The notes: generated from the sequence alone by a model not told the origin. 64,000 nt of DNA from Candidatus Kapaibacterium sp. (GCA_013414795.1 CP058732.1:124001-188000); one strand, 5' to 3'. Shown: positions 17,362 to 27,380, counted from the stretch's first letter. Made by a program: numbers and translations.

Positions 17362-18194
17362 ACCCTTTAACTTTTTTTCTCCTGGCATTCATATTTTTAC
17401 TTCCATCTTGCAATAGCAAAAAAATCGAGAACAAAGAAACTACTCCAATAGTTGAAACTCGGAATCAACAAGAGGAAGGTGGAGGTCTATTTGATATACC
17501 TTTTTACACAATAAAAGTCATTAGAACAATTCCACACGACACAGATGCATTTACTCAAGGCTTGCTTTTCCATAATGGTAAACTTTACGAAAGCACTGGG
17601 CAATATGGACATTCTTCGCTACGGCAGATAAATCCGTTCGACGGTAAAATTGAAAGGATTGTCAAAATCGAGCCACAGTACTTTTGCGAAGGAATTGCAC
17701 TTTTCGAGAATAAGATATTTCTTTTGACTTGGCAGAACAATGTTTGCTTTGTGTTCAACATAAATACATTTCAAAAAGTAAGCGAGTATTATCTTGCTGG
17801 CGAAGGTTGGGGTTTGACCAACTACGACGAGCGTACATTGATTCAAAGCGACGGAACAAACATTTTAAAAATTCTCGACCCGAACAATTTTAACATACTT
17901 AAAACAATATCAGTTTTTGCTGGGACATATCCATTGTCCAACTTGAATGAATTAGAAAATATTGAAGGCGAAATTTGGGCAAATATATGGATGTCGGACA
18001 CAATCGCTGTTATCGACCGCACAACTGGCAAAGTGAAATATTTCATAGATGCATCAAGTTTAAGACAATACATTCCGCCAGGTGCAAACATAGATGTTTT
18101 AAACGGAATTGCTTACGACAAAAAATCCAAGAGTATATATCTAACTGGGAAACTCTGGCCATATATTTTCCAAGTTGAATTAATCAAAGATTAG
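17358..18194 (+). CDS. Glutaminyl-peptide cyclotransferase, lipoprotein
   Basis: This 278-residue protein belongs to the plant/bacterial five-bladed propeller glutaminyl cyclases (PF05096), which convert N-terminal Gln to pyroglutamate. Family motifs are visible: PHDTDAFTQGLLF, LYESTGQYGHSSLR, EPQYFCEGIA, NELENIEGEIWANIW and VLNGIAYD. A lipobox (LLPSCNSK) after a short hydrophobic leader predicts lipidation at about Cys18 and a periplasmic or outer-membrane location. In T9SS organisms such cyclases commonly modify exported proteins that begin with Gln after signal cleavage. Translation starts at GTG, overlapping the methyltransferase stop. Confidence 0.92.
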   Translation: MNPLTFFLLAFIFLLPSCNSKKIENKETTPIVETRNQQEEGGGLFDIPFYTIKVIRTIPHDTDAFTQGLLFHNGKLYESTGQYGHSSLRQINPFDGKIERIVKIEPQYFCEGIALFENKIFLLTWQNNVCFVFNINTFQKVSEYYLAGEGWGLTNYDERTLIQSDGTNILKILDPNNFNILKTISVFAGTYPLSNLNELENIEGEIWANIWMSDTIAVIDRTTGKVKYFIDASSLRQYIPPGANIDVLNGIAYDKKSKSIYLTGKLWPYIFQVELIKD

Positions 18195-18234
18195 TCGAAA
18201 AGGTTTTCTAATTAATCGAACCATTAAAAACAAA

Positions 18235-18259
18235 AAGAGGGTGAAAAATTCACCCTCTT
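18235..18259. terminator. Bidirectional terminator between convergent genes
   Basis: An 11-bp perfect stem (AAGAGGGTGAA/TTCACCCTCTT) has a 3-base A loop and lies between the convergent cyclase and glycosyltransferase genes. A-rich and T-rich flanks suit either direction. Confidence 0.8.
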
Positions 18260-18279
18260 CGATTTATAATTCACTTAAA

Positions 18280-19737
18280 TTACTTTGCAGTTACGAGTGC
18301 GTGTTTAATTGACATATAACCAACTGTGCCAAAGCCAAGCAAGAACAATAACTGAAATGGAATTGCAGCAATTTCAAGATAATAAATCGAAATGCCAATA
18401 CCGACCACGTAATAAAGAGCAATTAGCAATTCAAAGATAACCGAAGGGCTCAATCGCCTTTGGACATATTTTTTGAAGCGCCAGTCGTCTTTGTTCGAAA
18501 CGATACGATATTTGGGGGTGCGTGTAAAACCAGATTTTTTACCAATCAAAGCCTCGATGACTGCTTTCGTATTGTTAATCGCCAAGCCCATACTACCCGC
18601 CAGAAAGACTGGGAAGAGCAAAATCCGATTTCGCCAGTCGACGTGGATTGCTTTTTGGGAGTATAAGTAGAACAAAAAGGAAGAAATCGAAGCCAGGACG
18701 AAAATGCTCATTGCATTGTAGTACACATCGAATTCAGAGAAAGTGTTCTTAATCACAACAAGAGGAACATTCAATACAGCAACGACGAGAATCAATGGGA
18801 AAACAATATTGCTTGTCAAATGGACAATACCTTCGAGTTTGACTTTCCAATCCAATTTGGCTTTCAAAAGTTGGGGAATAATTTTCTTTGCCGTTTCAAC
18901 AGCACCTTTTGTCCAACGGAACTGTTGGGTTTTCAATGCATTAATATCGGCTGGCAATTCTGCGGGTGAAACAACATCGTTCAAGAAGACAAATTTCCAA
19001 CCTTTCAATTGAGCACGGTAACTTAAGTCGAGGTCTTCGGTTAAAGTGTCGGGTTGCCAATTACCAGCATCGATAATAGTTTCCTTACGCCAGATACCAG
19101 CAGTACCATTGAAATTTATAAAGAAACCAGCACGGTTGCGAGCCTGCTGTTCAATTACAAAATGACCATCGAGGGACAAAGCCAAAGCCTTTGTCAAGAA
19201 AGAATATTCTTCGTTGATATGTCCCCAACGAGTTTGCACCATCCCGACCTGTGGATTTTGGAAATATGGAATCGTTTTTTCCAGAAAATCTTCTGCGGGG
19301 ATGAAGTCTGCATCGAAAATGGCTATGAATTCGCCTTTTGCACGCTCGAGTCCATATTTGAGAGCCCCAGCCTTAAAACCTTCTCGATTATCACGGTGCA
19401 GGTAGTGGATATCGAAGCCTTTTGCACGAAACTCTTCAACCAACTGTTTGGCGACTTCTTGCGTTTCGTCGGTCGAATCGTCGAGGACTTGAATTTCCAA
19501 TTTGTCTTTTGGATAACGAATTTTACAAACGTGCCGAATCAAACGGTCAACAACGTACAACTCGTTGAAAATCGGCAACTGAATGGTTACGGTTGGCAAC
19601 TCTTTCGGCAACTCGTACTTGGGAAGCAAAATCTTCTGCGTCTTGTGATAATAATAAAGAAGCACTAATCCGTGAATACCGAAAAGGAACAAAACCGAAA
19701 GAGAGAGAAAATAAAAAATTAGTATAGCATATTCCAT
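18280..19737 (-). CDS. Processive family-2 glycosyltransferase (cellulose-synthase-like)
   Basis: This 485-residue inner-membrane enzyme has one N-terminal span (about 5-28), a cytoplasmic GT-A domain and four to five C-terminal spans. All processive GT2 signatures are present: LDDSTD (DD at 86-87), FDADF (142-146), TEDLDLSYR (TED at 233-235) and QQFRW (271-275). Proteins of this type are widespread in Bacteroidota and make cell-surface glycans or glycolipids. The polymer or lipid made cannot be predicted. The gene is monocistronic here. The TAAATTTG motif 16 bases before the ATG (19754-19761, minus strand) may be its promoter. Confidence 0.9.
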   Translation of the reverse strand: MEYAILIFYFLSLSVLFLFGIHGLVLLYYYHKTQKILLPKYELPKELPTVTIQLPIFNELYVVDRLIRHVCKIRYPKDKLEIQVLDDSTDETQEVAKQLVEEFRAKGFDIHYLHRDNREGFKAGALKYGLERAKGEFIAIFDADFIPAEDFLEKTIPYFQNPQVGMVQTRWGHINEEYSFLTKALALSLDGHFVIEQQARNRAGFFINFNGTAGIWRKETIIDAGNWQPDTLTEDLDLSYRAQLKGWKFVFLNDVVSPAELPADINALKTQQFRWTKGAVETAKKIIPQLLKAKLDWKVKLEGIVHLTSNIVFPLILVVAVLNVPLVVIKNTFSEFDVYYNAMSIFVLASISSFLFYLYSQKAIHVDWRNRILLFPVFLAGSMGLAINNTKAVIEALIGKKSGFTRTPKYRIVSNKDDWRFKKYVQRRLSPSVIFELLIALYYVVGIGISIYYLEIAAIPFQLLFLLGFGTVGYMSIKHALVTAK

Positions 19738-19753
19738 AGATTGTTTTACACCT

Positions 19754-19761
19754 CAAATTTA
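19754..19761 (-). promoter_or_regulatory. Candidate -7 element of the GT2 gene
   Basis: TAAATTTG on the minus strand fits the Bacteroidota -7 consensus TAnnTTTG, 16 bases before the ATG. No clear -33 TTTG was seen, so support is modest. Confidence 0.3.
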
Positions 19762-19845
19762 TGGACATACCCTTGTAATCGTAATAAACTCATAAAAATA
19801 AAATTTAAGAAAACTATTGACGAGGGAAAATAAAAATATTGCATA

Positions 19846-20367
19846 TTACCAACCTGATACTGTGGCTATTAAAATATCATCTGTTAATTTAGATATCACA
19901 TCTTCAATCGCTTTATCGCGAGAGATGGGAATTTCAGCCACACTATATATAGAGTAGTTTGAAAATTTTCTGCTGAATATAATTTTACTTTTCACTGCGT
20001 CGAAAAATTCGACTGTGACTTCCATCGTTATTTTCCTTTCTTTTTCCAATTCACCAGGCTTTACGAACGCCGTCTCGTCTCGTATCGCATCAATCGTCAG
20101 TGTCAATTTACTATCGGCAGTTCCTTCTATTACTTTTAAACTGTTATCTTTTTGAAACTTTTTTATCAATTCATTTACAAACATATCCCTATAAACGGGA
20201 TTTCCATAATTGCTATTATCAACAATCGGTGCAAAGGCTATCGTCTTTATGTGTTCGGGTAGACTTCCTCCCTTAAAAGAATAACACCCAATTGTCAATG
20301 TAAAGAAAAGCAAACTTATCAACTTTTTCCTAACAAAATGATTAAACAAAGATGAAAAAAAATTCAT
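19846..20367 (-). CDS. lptE: LptE-family LPS-assembly lipoprotein
   Basis: This 173-residue lipoprotein (lipobox LTIGC, Cys about 28) has the short sequence form of LptE found in FCB bacteria: CYSFKGGSLPEHIKTIAF, NPVYRDMFVNELIKKF, then LTLTIDAIRDE. LptE plugs the LptD barrel in the outer membrane and helps deliver lipopolysaccharide to the surface. It ends the minus-strand pair with the metallo-hydrolase gene, 13 bases downstream of that gene's stop. With the heptose genes rfaE1/rfaE2 in the same window, it indicates that the cell makes LPS. Confidence 0.82.
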   Translation of the reverse strand: MNFFSSLFNHFVRKKLISLLFFTLTIGCYSFKGGSLPEHIKTIAFAPIVDNSNYGNPVYRDMFVNELIKKFQKDNSLKVIEGTADSKLTLTIDAIRDETAFVKPGELEKERKITMEVTVEFFDAVKSKIIFSRKFSNYSIYSVAEIPISRDKAIEDVISKLTDDILIATVSGW

Positions 20368-20380
20368 AATTTAAGTACTC

Positions 20381-21016
20381 TTAAATTAACATTAAATAAG
20401 GATTGTAACTTTTTTCAAATCCGACAGTTGTCTCTTGGTTGTGACCGACATACAATTTGTAATTTTCAGGCAATTCGTTTAAAATTCGCCCAAGACTCTC
20501 TTGCAAAAGGTTCTCGTCGCCACCAGGCAAATCGGTTCTTCCAACAGACAGATAGAAAATCGTATCGCCAACAAAAGCACATTGCAACTCATCGCAAACG
20601 AAGGCTACGCTTCCTTCGGTATGCCCTGGTGTATGAAGCACCCGAAGAGTCGTGGTTCGAAATTGAATAGTCTCGCCACCTTGGAGCAACACGTCCGCTT
20701 CGCAAGGTTCAATATTAAAGTCCAGTTCGAATATAGTATGCTTCATTGGCTCTCGCAGACGGTAATAATCTGCAGAATGAACGTAAACTTTTGCCCCAGT
20801 TTCTTGTTTAAGTGGGTTCGCATCGGCTGTGTGGTCCCAATGTGTATGAGTAAGCAAAATTGCTTCGAGTGTGCAATCTTCTTCTGCCAACTTACTCATA
20901 ATAATACTTTTGCACTGAGGTGGTGCGTCGAAGAGCAATGCTGTTTTGGTTTCTTCGTTGACAACCAAGAAACAATTTGTTTCTAAAATACCAGCAACTA
21001 CTGGTATAACTTTCAT
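20381..21016 (-). CDS. MBL-fold metallo-hydrolase (glyoxalase II-like)
   Basis: This 211-residue cytoplasmic protein has the dinuclear metal motif THTHWDH (H57, H59, D61, H62), the later ligands HTPGHTEGSV and FVGDTIF, and a C-terminal YVGHNQET. It is the YcbL-like short form of hydroxyacylglutathione hydrolase, without the C-terminal substrate domain. A thioester-hydrolase role is likely but not specific. It is the first gene of a two-gene minus-strand unit with lptE. Confidence 0.88.
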   Translation of the reverse strand: MKVIPVVAGILETNCFLVVNEETKTALLFDAPPQCKSIIMSKLAEEDCTLEAILLTHTHWDHTADANPLKQETGAKVYVHSADYYRLREPMKHTIFELDFNIEPCEADVLLQGGETIQFRTTTLRVLHTPGHTEGSVAFVCDELQCAFVGDTIFYLSVGRTDLPGGDENLLQESLGRILNELPENYKLYVGHNQETTVGFEKSYNPYLMLI

Positions 21017-21101
21017 TAAATTCTTAACTAAACAAAAAAATCGACTGCAAAATTACAACTTTTTTGAATAAATTAGTATTTGTCATTAAAGATTTGATTA
21101 G

Positions 21102-23078
21102 ATGTTTAGTTTAAAATTAAAAGAATTTTTTATCTGTATTTTTCTTTGTGTTATCAGTTCTTTAAATGCATCGATTCCTATTTCATTACCGACAGAATAC
21201 ACACCCCAAGCATTCGATGTTATCCATTACGACGCAACGATAGACCTACGAAAAGGGATGTCCAAACAAATCTCTGGGGTTTGCAACATCCACTTTGTTT
21301 GGACCCAAGACCCAAAAGACAACAATTTCTACTTCCATCTTCGGGGACTCGGTGTCGATAGCGTTTTCTACCAAAACAATAAAGTCCAATTCACCCTTGA
21401 ATCAGTAGATACGCTCGATTACTCCTACTACGTGCTTTCAAATTTGGAAGGGAAAGCAAACGATACAGTCGTTGTTACTGTGTACTACTCTGGGGAAGCA
21501 ACAAACGAAGGGGGAAACTCGCCTTTCGGCGGGGTTTTTCTTCTCGACTCTGTCCTTTTTGCAAACGGCGTGGGTTTCAACAATGAATATGTATCTGCAA
21601 CTCAACATTGGCTACCCTGCTACGACCATCCCTCCGACAAAGCAACTTTCCGATTCAAATTTATCCATCCAAAGGACTTTGAAGTTGCAACAAATGGAAT
21701 TATCGAAGACTCTAAAATAATCGACGACACAAGCAAATACATCGTAGCAAGTTCCAAATATCCCATTGCAACTTATTTAATGACTTTTGCTATGGGAAAA
21801 TTCAAAAAGATGACACTCGACTCTTGGAATATGCCACCCAAAATAACAACTGTCGTCTACTATTTGCCAAAAGACGAGGAGGCTGCGAAATTTGCATTCA
21901 ACAATTTTGCAAAGTACTACTTTACATTACAAAATGCTTATGGAATCTATCCTTTTGAAAAAGTCGGCTACGTGGTTGTTCCTTTTGAAAATGGTGCAAT
22001 GGAACACCAAACAATGATAACATTTCCACAATCTTATGTTCAAATGCTATACAAAAACAACGATACTAACAATATTATGGCATTGCACGAATTGTCCCAC
22101 CAATGGTTTGGTAATTCAGTTTCACCGCTGGATTTTCGAGACGCCTGGTTCAACGAATCTTTTGCAACATTTTCTGAATCACTCTATCTTGAAAGAATTA
22201 TTGGGAAAGAGTCCTATTTCAAAGATATGCTTGTCAAAAAGAATTACTATATCAACTATGTTGCAAAAAAAGAAGGTCTACTTCCGCTATACAATTACTC
22301 CCGAAAACCACCTTCTTCCAATTATCCCTCTACAATATATGTCAAAGGTGCTGTTGTAATCGGAATGTTACGTTATCAACTTGGCGACGAAACTTTCTTT
22401 GATTTAATTAGAAATTATTTGGACAACTTTGCATATCAATCCCGTTCAACAAATGATTTTTTGAATTTCTCAATTGCCTACACTGCTCAAAATCTATATT
22501 GGTTCTTCCAGCAATGGATTTTCCAATCGGGCTATCCCTTTTTGGAAATTCGCACTACACAATATGTTAACAATTCAAATAAATCCTCTGCATTAGTATC
22601 AATTCGCCAAGTTCAACCAGAATCTTATGGAAAATATGTTAACATTCCCGTTGAACTTAACTTCCAGTTGCCTAATGGCAAATCATTTGATACAGTTGTA
22701 ACACTTGCTGGGGAAGAAGGAACATTCTGGTTCGATTCTTTGCCTGCATTCGTTTCTTTCAACACAAATCTTGGTCGCAAGGTTATATCACTTTTTACTT
22801 CGACGGTTTACACATCAGTAGAACATTTACCCGAAGAGCCCGAACAGATGACATTTATTCAAACTGACGATAAAATTATCTTAAAAAACAAAGATGAACA
22901 TCAAACTATTCGTTTTGCCTTATTCGATTTGCTTGGGAACAAACTCAAGGAAGGCAAAATAGATTTTGGGCAAACATTTCACACTATCGATATAAGCGAA
23001 TTGCAAAATGGAATCTACTTTCTATTGATTAATGATTCAAATTTATGGCACAAATACAAAGTCGTGAAGACAAAATAA
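21102..23078 (+). CDS. Secreted M1-family aminopeptidase with T9SS sorting domain
   Basis: This 658-residue protein has a signal peptide (to about 23), an N-terminal beta-sandwich (about 30-230) and a gluzincin domain. The exopeptidase motif is GAMEH (298-302). Zinc is bound by HELSH (H329, H333) and the downstream Glu of NESF (E352). M1 enzymes remove N-terminal residues from peptides. The usual C-terminal HEAT domain is missing or very short. Instead the last ~80 residues form a T9SS type A sorting domain (ELQNGIYFLLI near the end), so it should be secreted or surface-anchored. Confidence 0.92.
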   Translation: MFSLKLKEFFICIFLCVISSLNASIPISLPTEYTPQAFDVIHYDATIDLRKGMSKQISGVCNIHFVWTQDPKDNNFYFHLRGLGVDSVFYQNNKVQFTLESVDTLDYSYYVLSNLEGKANDTVVVTVYYSGEATNEGGNSPFGGVFLLDSVLFANGVGFNNEYVSATQHWLPCYDHPSDKATFRFKFIHPKDFEVATNGIIEDSKIIDDTSKYIVASSKYPIATYLMTFAMGKFKKMTLDSWNMPPKITTVVYYLPKDEEAAKFAFNNFAKYYFTLQNAYGIYPFEKVGYVVVPFENGAMEHQTMITFPQSYVQMLYKNNDTNNIMALHELSHQWFGNSVSPLDFRDAWFNESFATFSESLYLERIIGKESYFKDMLVKKNYYINYVAKKEGLLPLYNYSRKPPSSNYPSTIYVKGAVVIGMLRYQLGDETFFDLIRNYLDNFAYQSRSTNDFLNFSIAYTAQNLYWFFQQWIFQSGYPFLEIRTTQYVNNSNKSSALVSIRQVQPESYGKYVNIPVELNFQLPNGKSFDTVVTLAGEEGTFWFDSLPAFVSFNTNLGRKVISLFTSTVYTSVEHLPEEPEQMTFIQTDDKIILKNKDEHQTIRFALFDLLGNKLKEGKIDFGQTFHTIDISELQNGIYFLLINDSNLWHKYKVVKTK

Positions 23079-23160
23079 TTGTTTATTGTCAAAAATTAAG
23101 TAATTTAGAATAGTTAAATTAGAGAATAATATTAATAAATGTTAAAAAAAGGAGAAGGCA

Positions 23161-26100
23161 ATGAAAAAGTTTTTTTCAATTGTGCTTTCGCTAATCTTTG
23201 CAACTTTACCATTGTTTTCACAATCAATTGATAGTCGAGGTAAAGATTTCTGGATTACTTTTCTCCCGAACTATCACAATTACAAATATCATTCCAATCA
23301 ACTATTCAGATTGAGCGATTCAATTTACATCTTCATCGCTTCCGACAAGCCAACCCGAGGCAAAATTGAATACTTCGACGTTCTTGGCAATCCATACACA
23401 GTTAATTTTACAATCAACAACCCCGACGAATTGTACATTTTCAAAGTACCTTTCAATGACTATGAATTGCTTGGCTTTAATGATATGGCAACGGAATGGC
23501 GACAGAATATGGATGAAATCCCAGTCAAACTTTCTTTCCACGTTACTTCCGAAGATTACATTAATGTTTATGCCCATAGTCAAGGGAACAAATCCAGCGA
23601 TGCTTTCCTCGTCCTTCCAACACAATCCCTCGGCAAAGATTACATTGTGCTTGCATACAAAAGCGATGGCTACTTTCTATCTGCTGGCGGTCGAACTCCC
23701 TCGGAATTTGCCATTGTTGCAACAGAGGACTCAACAGTGGTAAATATCGAGCCATCCACCCCAACCTATGCTAATGGTTCTGCTCAACAAACCGTAACTT
23801 TAAACAAAGGTGAAGTTTATCTTGTCCAAGCGGATATAGAAGCAAACCCAATAGCCGATTTGACTGGTACCATTGTTTCAGCAAATAAACCAATTGCTCT
23901 CTTTGGTGGGCACCAGCGGGCAACAGTGCCAGTCGAAAAATTCATCGGGGCAACTTCTCCATCACGGGATTTCCTTTGCGAACAAATTCCCCCAGTCAAA
24001 GCCTGGGGCAAAAGTGCTTATTTAGTCCCATTCCCACAGCCCGCTCAAATTACAAGAACTGGAACCGATATCTTTCGGGTATTGGCTGCAAACGATAATA
24101 CAATTGTGTACCTCAACGGAATCCAACTGACTACTCTCAACCGTGGTCAATACTATGAAGGAGCATTGCAAACTGCTGGCACAATAACAGCAACTGGTCC
24201 AATTCTTGTCGCCCAATACAAAAAGACCTCGAACGATGGTGGGGCTACCTACATTAGCGACCCGTTTATGATGATTATTCCACCCGAAGAACAGTTCATC
24301 GAAAATTGCAAACTGATTAACATTCAAGCCTACGAAATTCAGGACAATCTTCAATTCACCAAAGTTTACCAAGAACATTATATAACACTTGTTGTACCAA
24401 GCGACGCTCTTACACAAACTCGAATCGACGGCAATTTAGTCCCGCCTTCTCAATTCATATCTATTCCAAACTCTAATTACTATTATGTACATTTTAAAGT
24501 CAACGAAGGAAAGCATTCCGTCAATTCGTCGAAACCTATTGGTGTCTATGCCTACGGCTATGGTCCCGCAAATTCCTATGGATACATCGGTGGAATGTAC
24601 TTCAAAGGTAGAGATTGGACACCACCGAAGTTGGTATTTGATTCAAGTTATTGCTTTAAAGTATTTTATAAATTTTCAGAAACAGAGGAACTCGACACCT
24701 GGATTGATTCCCTTTACGTAGAAAATGCAAGAAACGTAGATTTTACAACAAACTTCGAAAAAGGCAAGAAAGAAGTTACTGTCGAATTCAATCTTGTTAA
24801 TCCTTTTGAAGATGGTTACTTCTCATTGTCAGTAATTGACTCCGCACAGAACAGAACTACTATTAACAAAGATATTTTTGGATTTACATTGAAGCATCCC
24901 TCTGGCTCTGCAAACAGATACCAAATTGTTCAAGTGAATGCTTCGCAAGGCGTTCCTCTAACTGTTGCACTACCAATTCAAAACTATGGAAAATCCAATG
25001 TCTCCATTTCTAAAATACTTATAAATAATCCCATTTTAACTTATTACGGAAATTTGCCAAGAACAATTAATTCTGAAACAATCGACACTTTGTATTTCGT
25101 ATTGAACGAAATGCCGACCAGTTCGGATACAATTTACATTCAAATTGGAAATGAATGTATCGAATCAAATTTCGTAGCATTGATTTTCTACCGTTCCGAT
25201 TGCGACTTCTCTGAATTTAATTTCAAAACATTTGAAAATCCCACAAAAATCATATTCGTTGGAAACGCCTCTAAAGTCCAAGATTACATTCAACTTACTC
25301 CGCCAGCAGTGAACAAAGCAGGAGCAATCTGGTATGCAGACTTGCTTCCAGTTGTGTCTGGCTTCCGCACTGAATTCTCTTTCCGCATACGTTCTGGTTC
25401 GAACAATACCTGCTTCGATTCCTCCATACCTGGCGCTGACGGTATTGCATTTGTCATTCAAAATTTCATTCCATATGCTATTGGAAATTATGGTGGCGGA
25501 ATTGGTTACGATGGTATTCCGAACAGTGTTGCAATTGAGTTCGATACCTACTCGAACGATTCAACACAGATTGAAAACTTCTTCGACCCAAACGGCAACC
25601 ACGTCGCAGTTCAAACTTTCGGGCAAAAGAGCAATTCCTCGAAACACCAAAAACCTTATACGCTTGGGATAAACCGCAACATTATGCCAATTCTTAATGA
25701 TGGTACAATCTACTACTCTCGAATTGTTTACAATGAAAAAGCCAGAACATTGGAAGTTTACCTCGACACAACACAGGAATTTACCGACCCAATTCTTACT
25801 GTTCGTGAATTCGACCTATCCTCGATTTTGAAACTCGACCGTGGCTATCGAGCCTATCTTGGTTTCACTTCGGCTACTGGTTGTGCTTATGAATCGCACG
25901 AACTTCTCTCTTGGTATGTTTGTCCGAACCCGCCCGACCCAACTCGTGAGGTAGAAAATGAGACCCTAAATGCTGATAATATCATATATCCCAATCCAGT
26001 TGATGATTTCGCTTACATTCAAACCGAAAAATTCCCAATTTCTGTTAAGTTGATAAACAATCTTGGAGAAGTACTTCTTGAACTTAACAATTCTTACGAC

Positions 26101-26199
26101 AACAAAATTGACTTTCGGTTGCTACCAGCGGGCGTTTATTTCGTCGAAATTTCGAATGGCACAACTAAGATAGTTAATAAGGTTATTAAATTAAGATAG
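23161..26199 (+). CDS. T9SS-secreted IgGFc-binding/L-type lectin adhesin
   Basis: The protein has 1012 residues: a signal peptide (to about 20), then an IgGFc-binding-type domain (about 24-480) opening with SRGKDFWITF and containing the repeated 'PIALFGGHQ' and 'GAYGYG'-like strands. Ig-like strands follow (about 490-690), then a legume/L-type lectin domain (about 700-925, with SFRIRSGSNN, IPGADGIAFVIQN and SVAIEFDTYSND). The last ~75 residues are a T9SS sorting domain (PNPVDDFAYIQ...LLPAGVYFVEI). It is most likely a surface adhesin that binds glycans. An AAGGAGAAGGC ribosome site lies just before the ATG. It follows the M1 peptidase gene by 82 bases. Confidence 0.88.
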   Translation: MKKFFSIVLSLIFATLPLFSQSIDSRGKDFWITFLPNYHNYKYHSNQLFRLSDSIYIFIASDKPTRGKIEYFDVLGNPYTVNFTINNPDELYIFKVPFNDYELLGFNDMATEWRQNMDEIPVKLSFHVTSEDYINVYAHSQGNKSSDAFLVLPTQSLGKDYIVLAYKSDGYFLSAGGRTPSEFAIVATEDSTVVNIEPSTPTYANGSAQQTVTLNKGEVYLVQADIEANPIADLTGTIVSANKPIALFGGHQRATVPVEKFIGATSPSRDFLCEQIPPVKAWGKSAYLVPFPQPAQITRTGTDIFRVLAANDNTIVYLNGIQLTTLNRGQYYEGALQTAGTITATGPILVAQYKKTSNDGGATYISDPFMMIIPPEEQFIENCKLINIQAYEIQDNLQFTKVYQEHYITLVVPSDALTQTRIDGNLVPPSQFISIPNSNYYYVHFKVNEGKHSVNSSKPIGVYAYGYGPANSYGYIGGMYFKGRDWTPPKLVFDSSYCFKVFYKFSETEELDTWIDSLYVENARNVDFTTNFEKGKKEVTVEFNLVNPFEDGYFSLSVIDSAQNRTTINKDIFGFTLKHPSGSANRYQIVQVNASQGVPLTVALPIQNYGKSNVSISKILINNPILTYYGNLPRTINSETIDTLYFVLNEMPTSSDTIYIQIGNECIESNFVALIFYRSDCDFSEFNFKTFENPTKIIFVGNASKVQDYIQLTPPAVNKAGAIWYADLLPVVSGFRTEFSFRIRSGSNNTCFDSSIPGADGIAFVIQNFIPYAIGNYGGGIGYDGIPNSVAIEFDTYSNDSTQIENFFDPNGNHVAVQTFGQKSNSSKHQKPYTLGINRNIMPILNDGTIYYSRIVYNEKARTLEVYLDTTQEFTDPILTVREFDLSSILKLDRGYRAYLGFTSATGCAYESHELLSWYVCPNPPDPTREVENETLNADNIIYPNPVDDFAYIQTEKFPISVKLINNLGEVLLELNNSYDNKIDFRLLPAGVYFVEISNGTTKIVNKVIKLR

Positions 26200-26321
26200 A
26201 ACTTTTTTGATTTCGTAGAAGTGTTTTCAATTAATACTTTATTTATTTGTAAGAAAGTAGTTAAAAACTAACTCGATAGATTTTGTAGAGAATTTGATTT
26301 AATGACTCTTTAGCAAAGGGT

Positions 26322-26891
26322 TTAACTATTTCCTACTTTTTTAAGAATATATTTCACTTTTCCAACGATTTGCAACTCTATATCGGATTTGATTTCCACG
26401 GGCTTGTACTTTTCATTTTCGGAAATCAGACGATAACCGTTATGTGCCCTTTCAACACGCTTTACAAAGTAAGTATCTTCGACCTTAACGACATAGATTC
26501 CGCCATTTTCAAATGGAACCTCTTCGATGAGAACCACATCACCGTTTTCAATTCCTACACCCTTCATCGAGTCGCCCGAAACAGTGAAGGATTTCAAGCC
26601 CTTCTTCAAAGGAGAAGTTGATGCTTCCAAAGTTTCTGCCTCGACAACTATTCGGTTCTTGAAATTTAGTTGATTCGAGGCAAGGGGTTCAGCATCCCCC
26701 ATTTCACACAAAAAGTTAAGCAAATCGAATTTGTAGAATGCATTGTCGAGCAATTCGTCGGGGTCAATACCCATTGTTTTCAATATTGAAAGGGTTCTGT
26801 TAAAATTTGGTGGCAATTGTCCACGAATATGTGAAAGATAAATTTCTCGCTCAATCTTTCGAATTATTTGCTTTCGCTCTTCTTCATTCAT
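26322..26891 (-). CDS. S24/LexA-like autoprotease-domain regulator without HTH
   Basis: The C-terminal half (about 100-185) of this 189-residue protein is an S24 signal-peptidase/LexA fold. Catalytic Ser108 lies in VSGDSMKGVGIENGDVV and Lys144 in FVKRVER, a 36-residue spacing close to that in LexA. The N-terminal ~70 residues are helical but show no clear DNA-binding motif, and no Ala-Gly cleavage site is apparent. Its start overlaps the end of an upstream XRE-type HTH gene by 8 bases (ATGAATGA). The two genes may therefore be the halves of a phage CI-type repressor made as separate, coupled polypeptides. Confidence 0.85.
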   Translation of the reverse strand: MNEEERKQIIRKIEREIYLSHIRGQLPPNFNRTLSILKTMGIDPDELLDNAFYKFDLLNFLCEMGDAEPLASNQLNFKNRIVVEAETLEASTSPLKKGLKSFTVSGDSMKGVGIENGDVVLIEEVPFENGGIYVVKVEDTYFVKRVERAHNGYRLISENEKYKPVEIKSDIELQIVGKVKYILKKVGNS

Positions 26892-27345
26892 TTTTACTCC
26901 TTTTCCTTATTATCTCCATCAAATCGCCAGCAACTGCTGTATATCTTTGAGCAAGTTCAATCAAGTCATCTACATTTGCGTATGTAATCCCTTCAATTCC
27001 AGAAAATGCATTACCATTGTATAGCTGGTCTCGATTGTCAAAGTCCTCAATATTCATTTGTCGTAAGATTGGAGCAAGTTTTTGACTTAATTCCCGACCC
27101 GCTATGTTGGGTGCAAAAATACTTCCCTCGCCAGTGAGTATGTAAATAGGATTTATCCCACGCTTGTACAAAGTTACCAAAAACGATGGAGGAACTTGTG
27201 CTCGACCAAGTTCATAATTTAAAATCTTGTGCATTGTCTCGCCAAGAAGATGTGCAAACTGGGTTGCAGAAAGTTTTCCTCCTTCGTTGAATATCGACCT
27301 TATGAACCGAATTCTTTCACCAATTTCTTTATTCAAATTTTCCAT
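26884..27345 (-). CDS. XRE-family HTH regulator (phage-repressor-like)
   Basis: Read from the ATG at 27345, this is a protein of about 153 residues (a TTG start at 27360 would add five). It starts with a helix-turn-helix: IGERIRFIRSIFNEGGKLSATQFAHLLGE, then a degenerate recognition segment MHKILNYELGRAQVPPSFLVTLYK. The phrase INPIYILTGEGSIF is typical of Bacteroidota/phage XRE repressors. The C-terminus is helical. It is translationally coupled to the S24 gene. Its upstream region holds a perfect palindrome shared with the divergent Mor-like gene, so autoregulation is likely. Confidence 0.85.
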   Translation of the reverse strand: MENLNKEIGERIRFIRSIFNEGGKLSATQFAHLLGETMHKILNYELGRAQVPPSFLVTLYKRGINPIYILTGEGSIFAPNIAGRELSQKLAPILRQMNIEDFDNRDQLYNGNAFSGIEGITYANVDDLIELAQRYTAVAGDLMEIIRKRSKNE

Positions 27346-27380
27346 TTTGATATTTCGCAATTTCTACTTAATTTTGTTGT

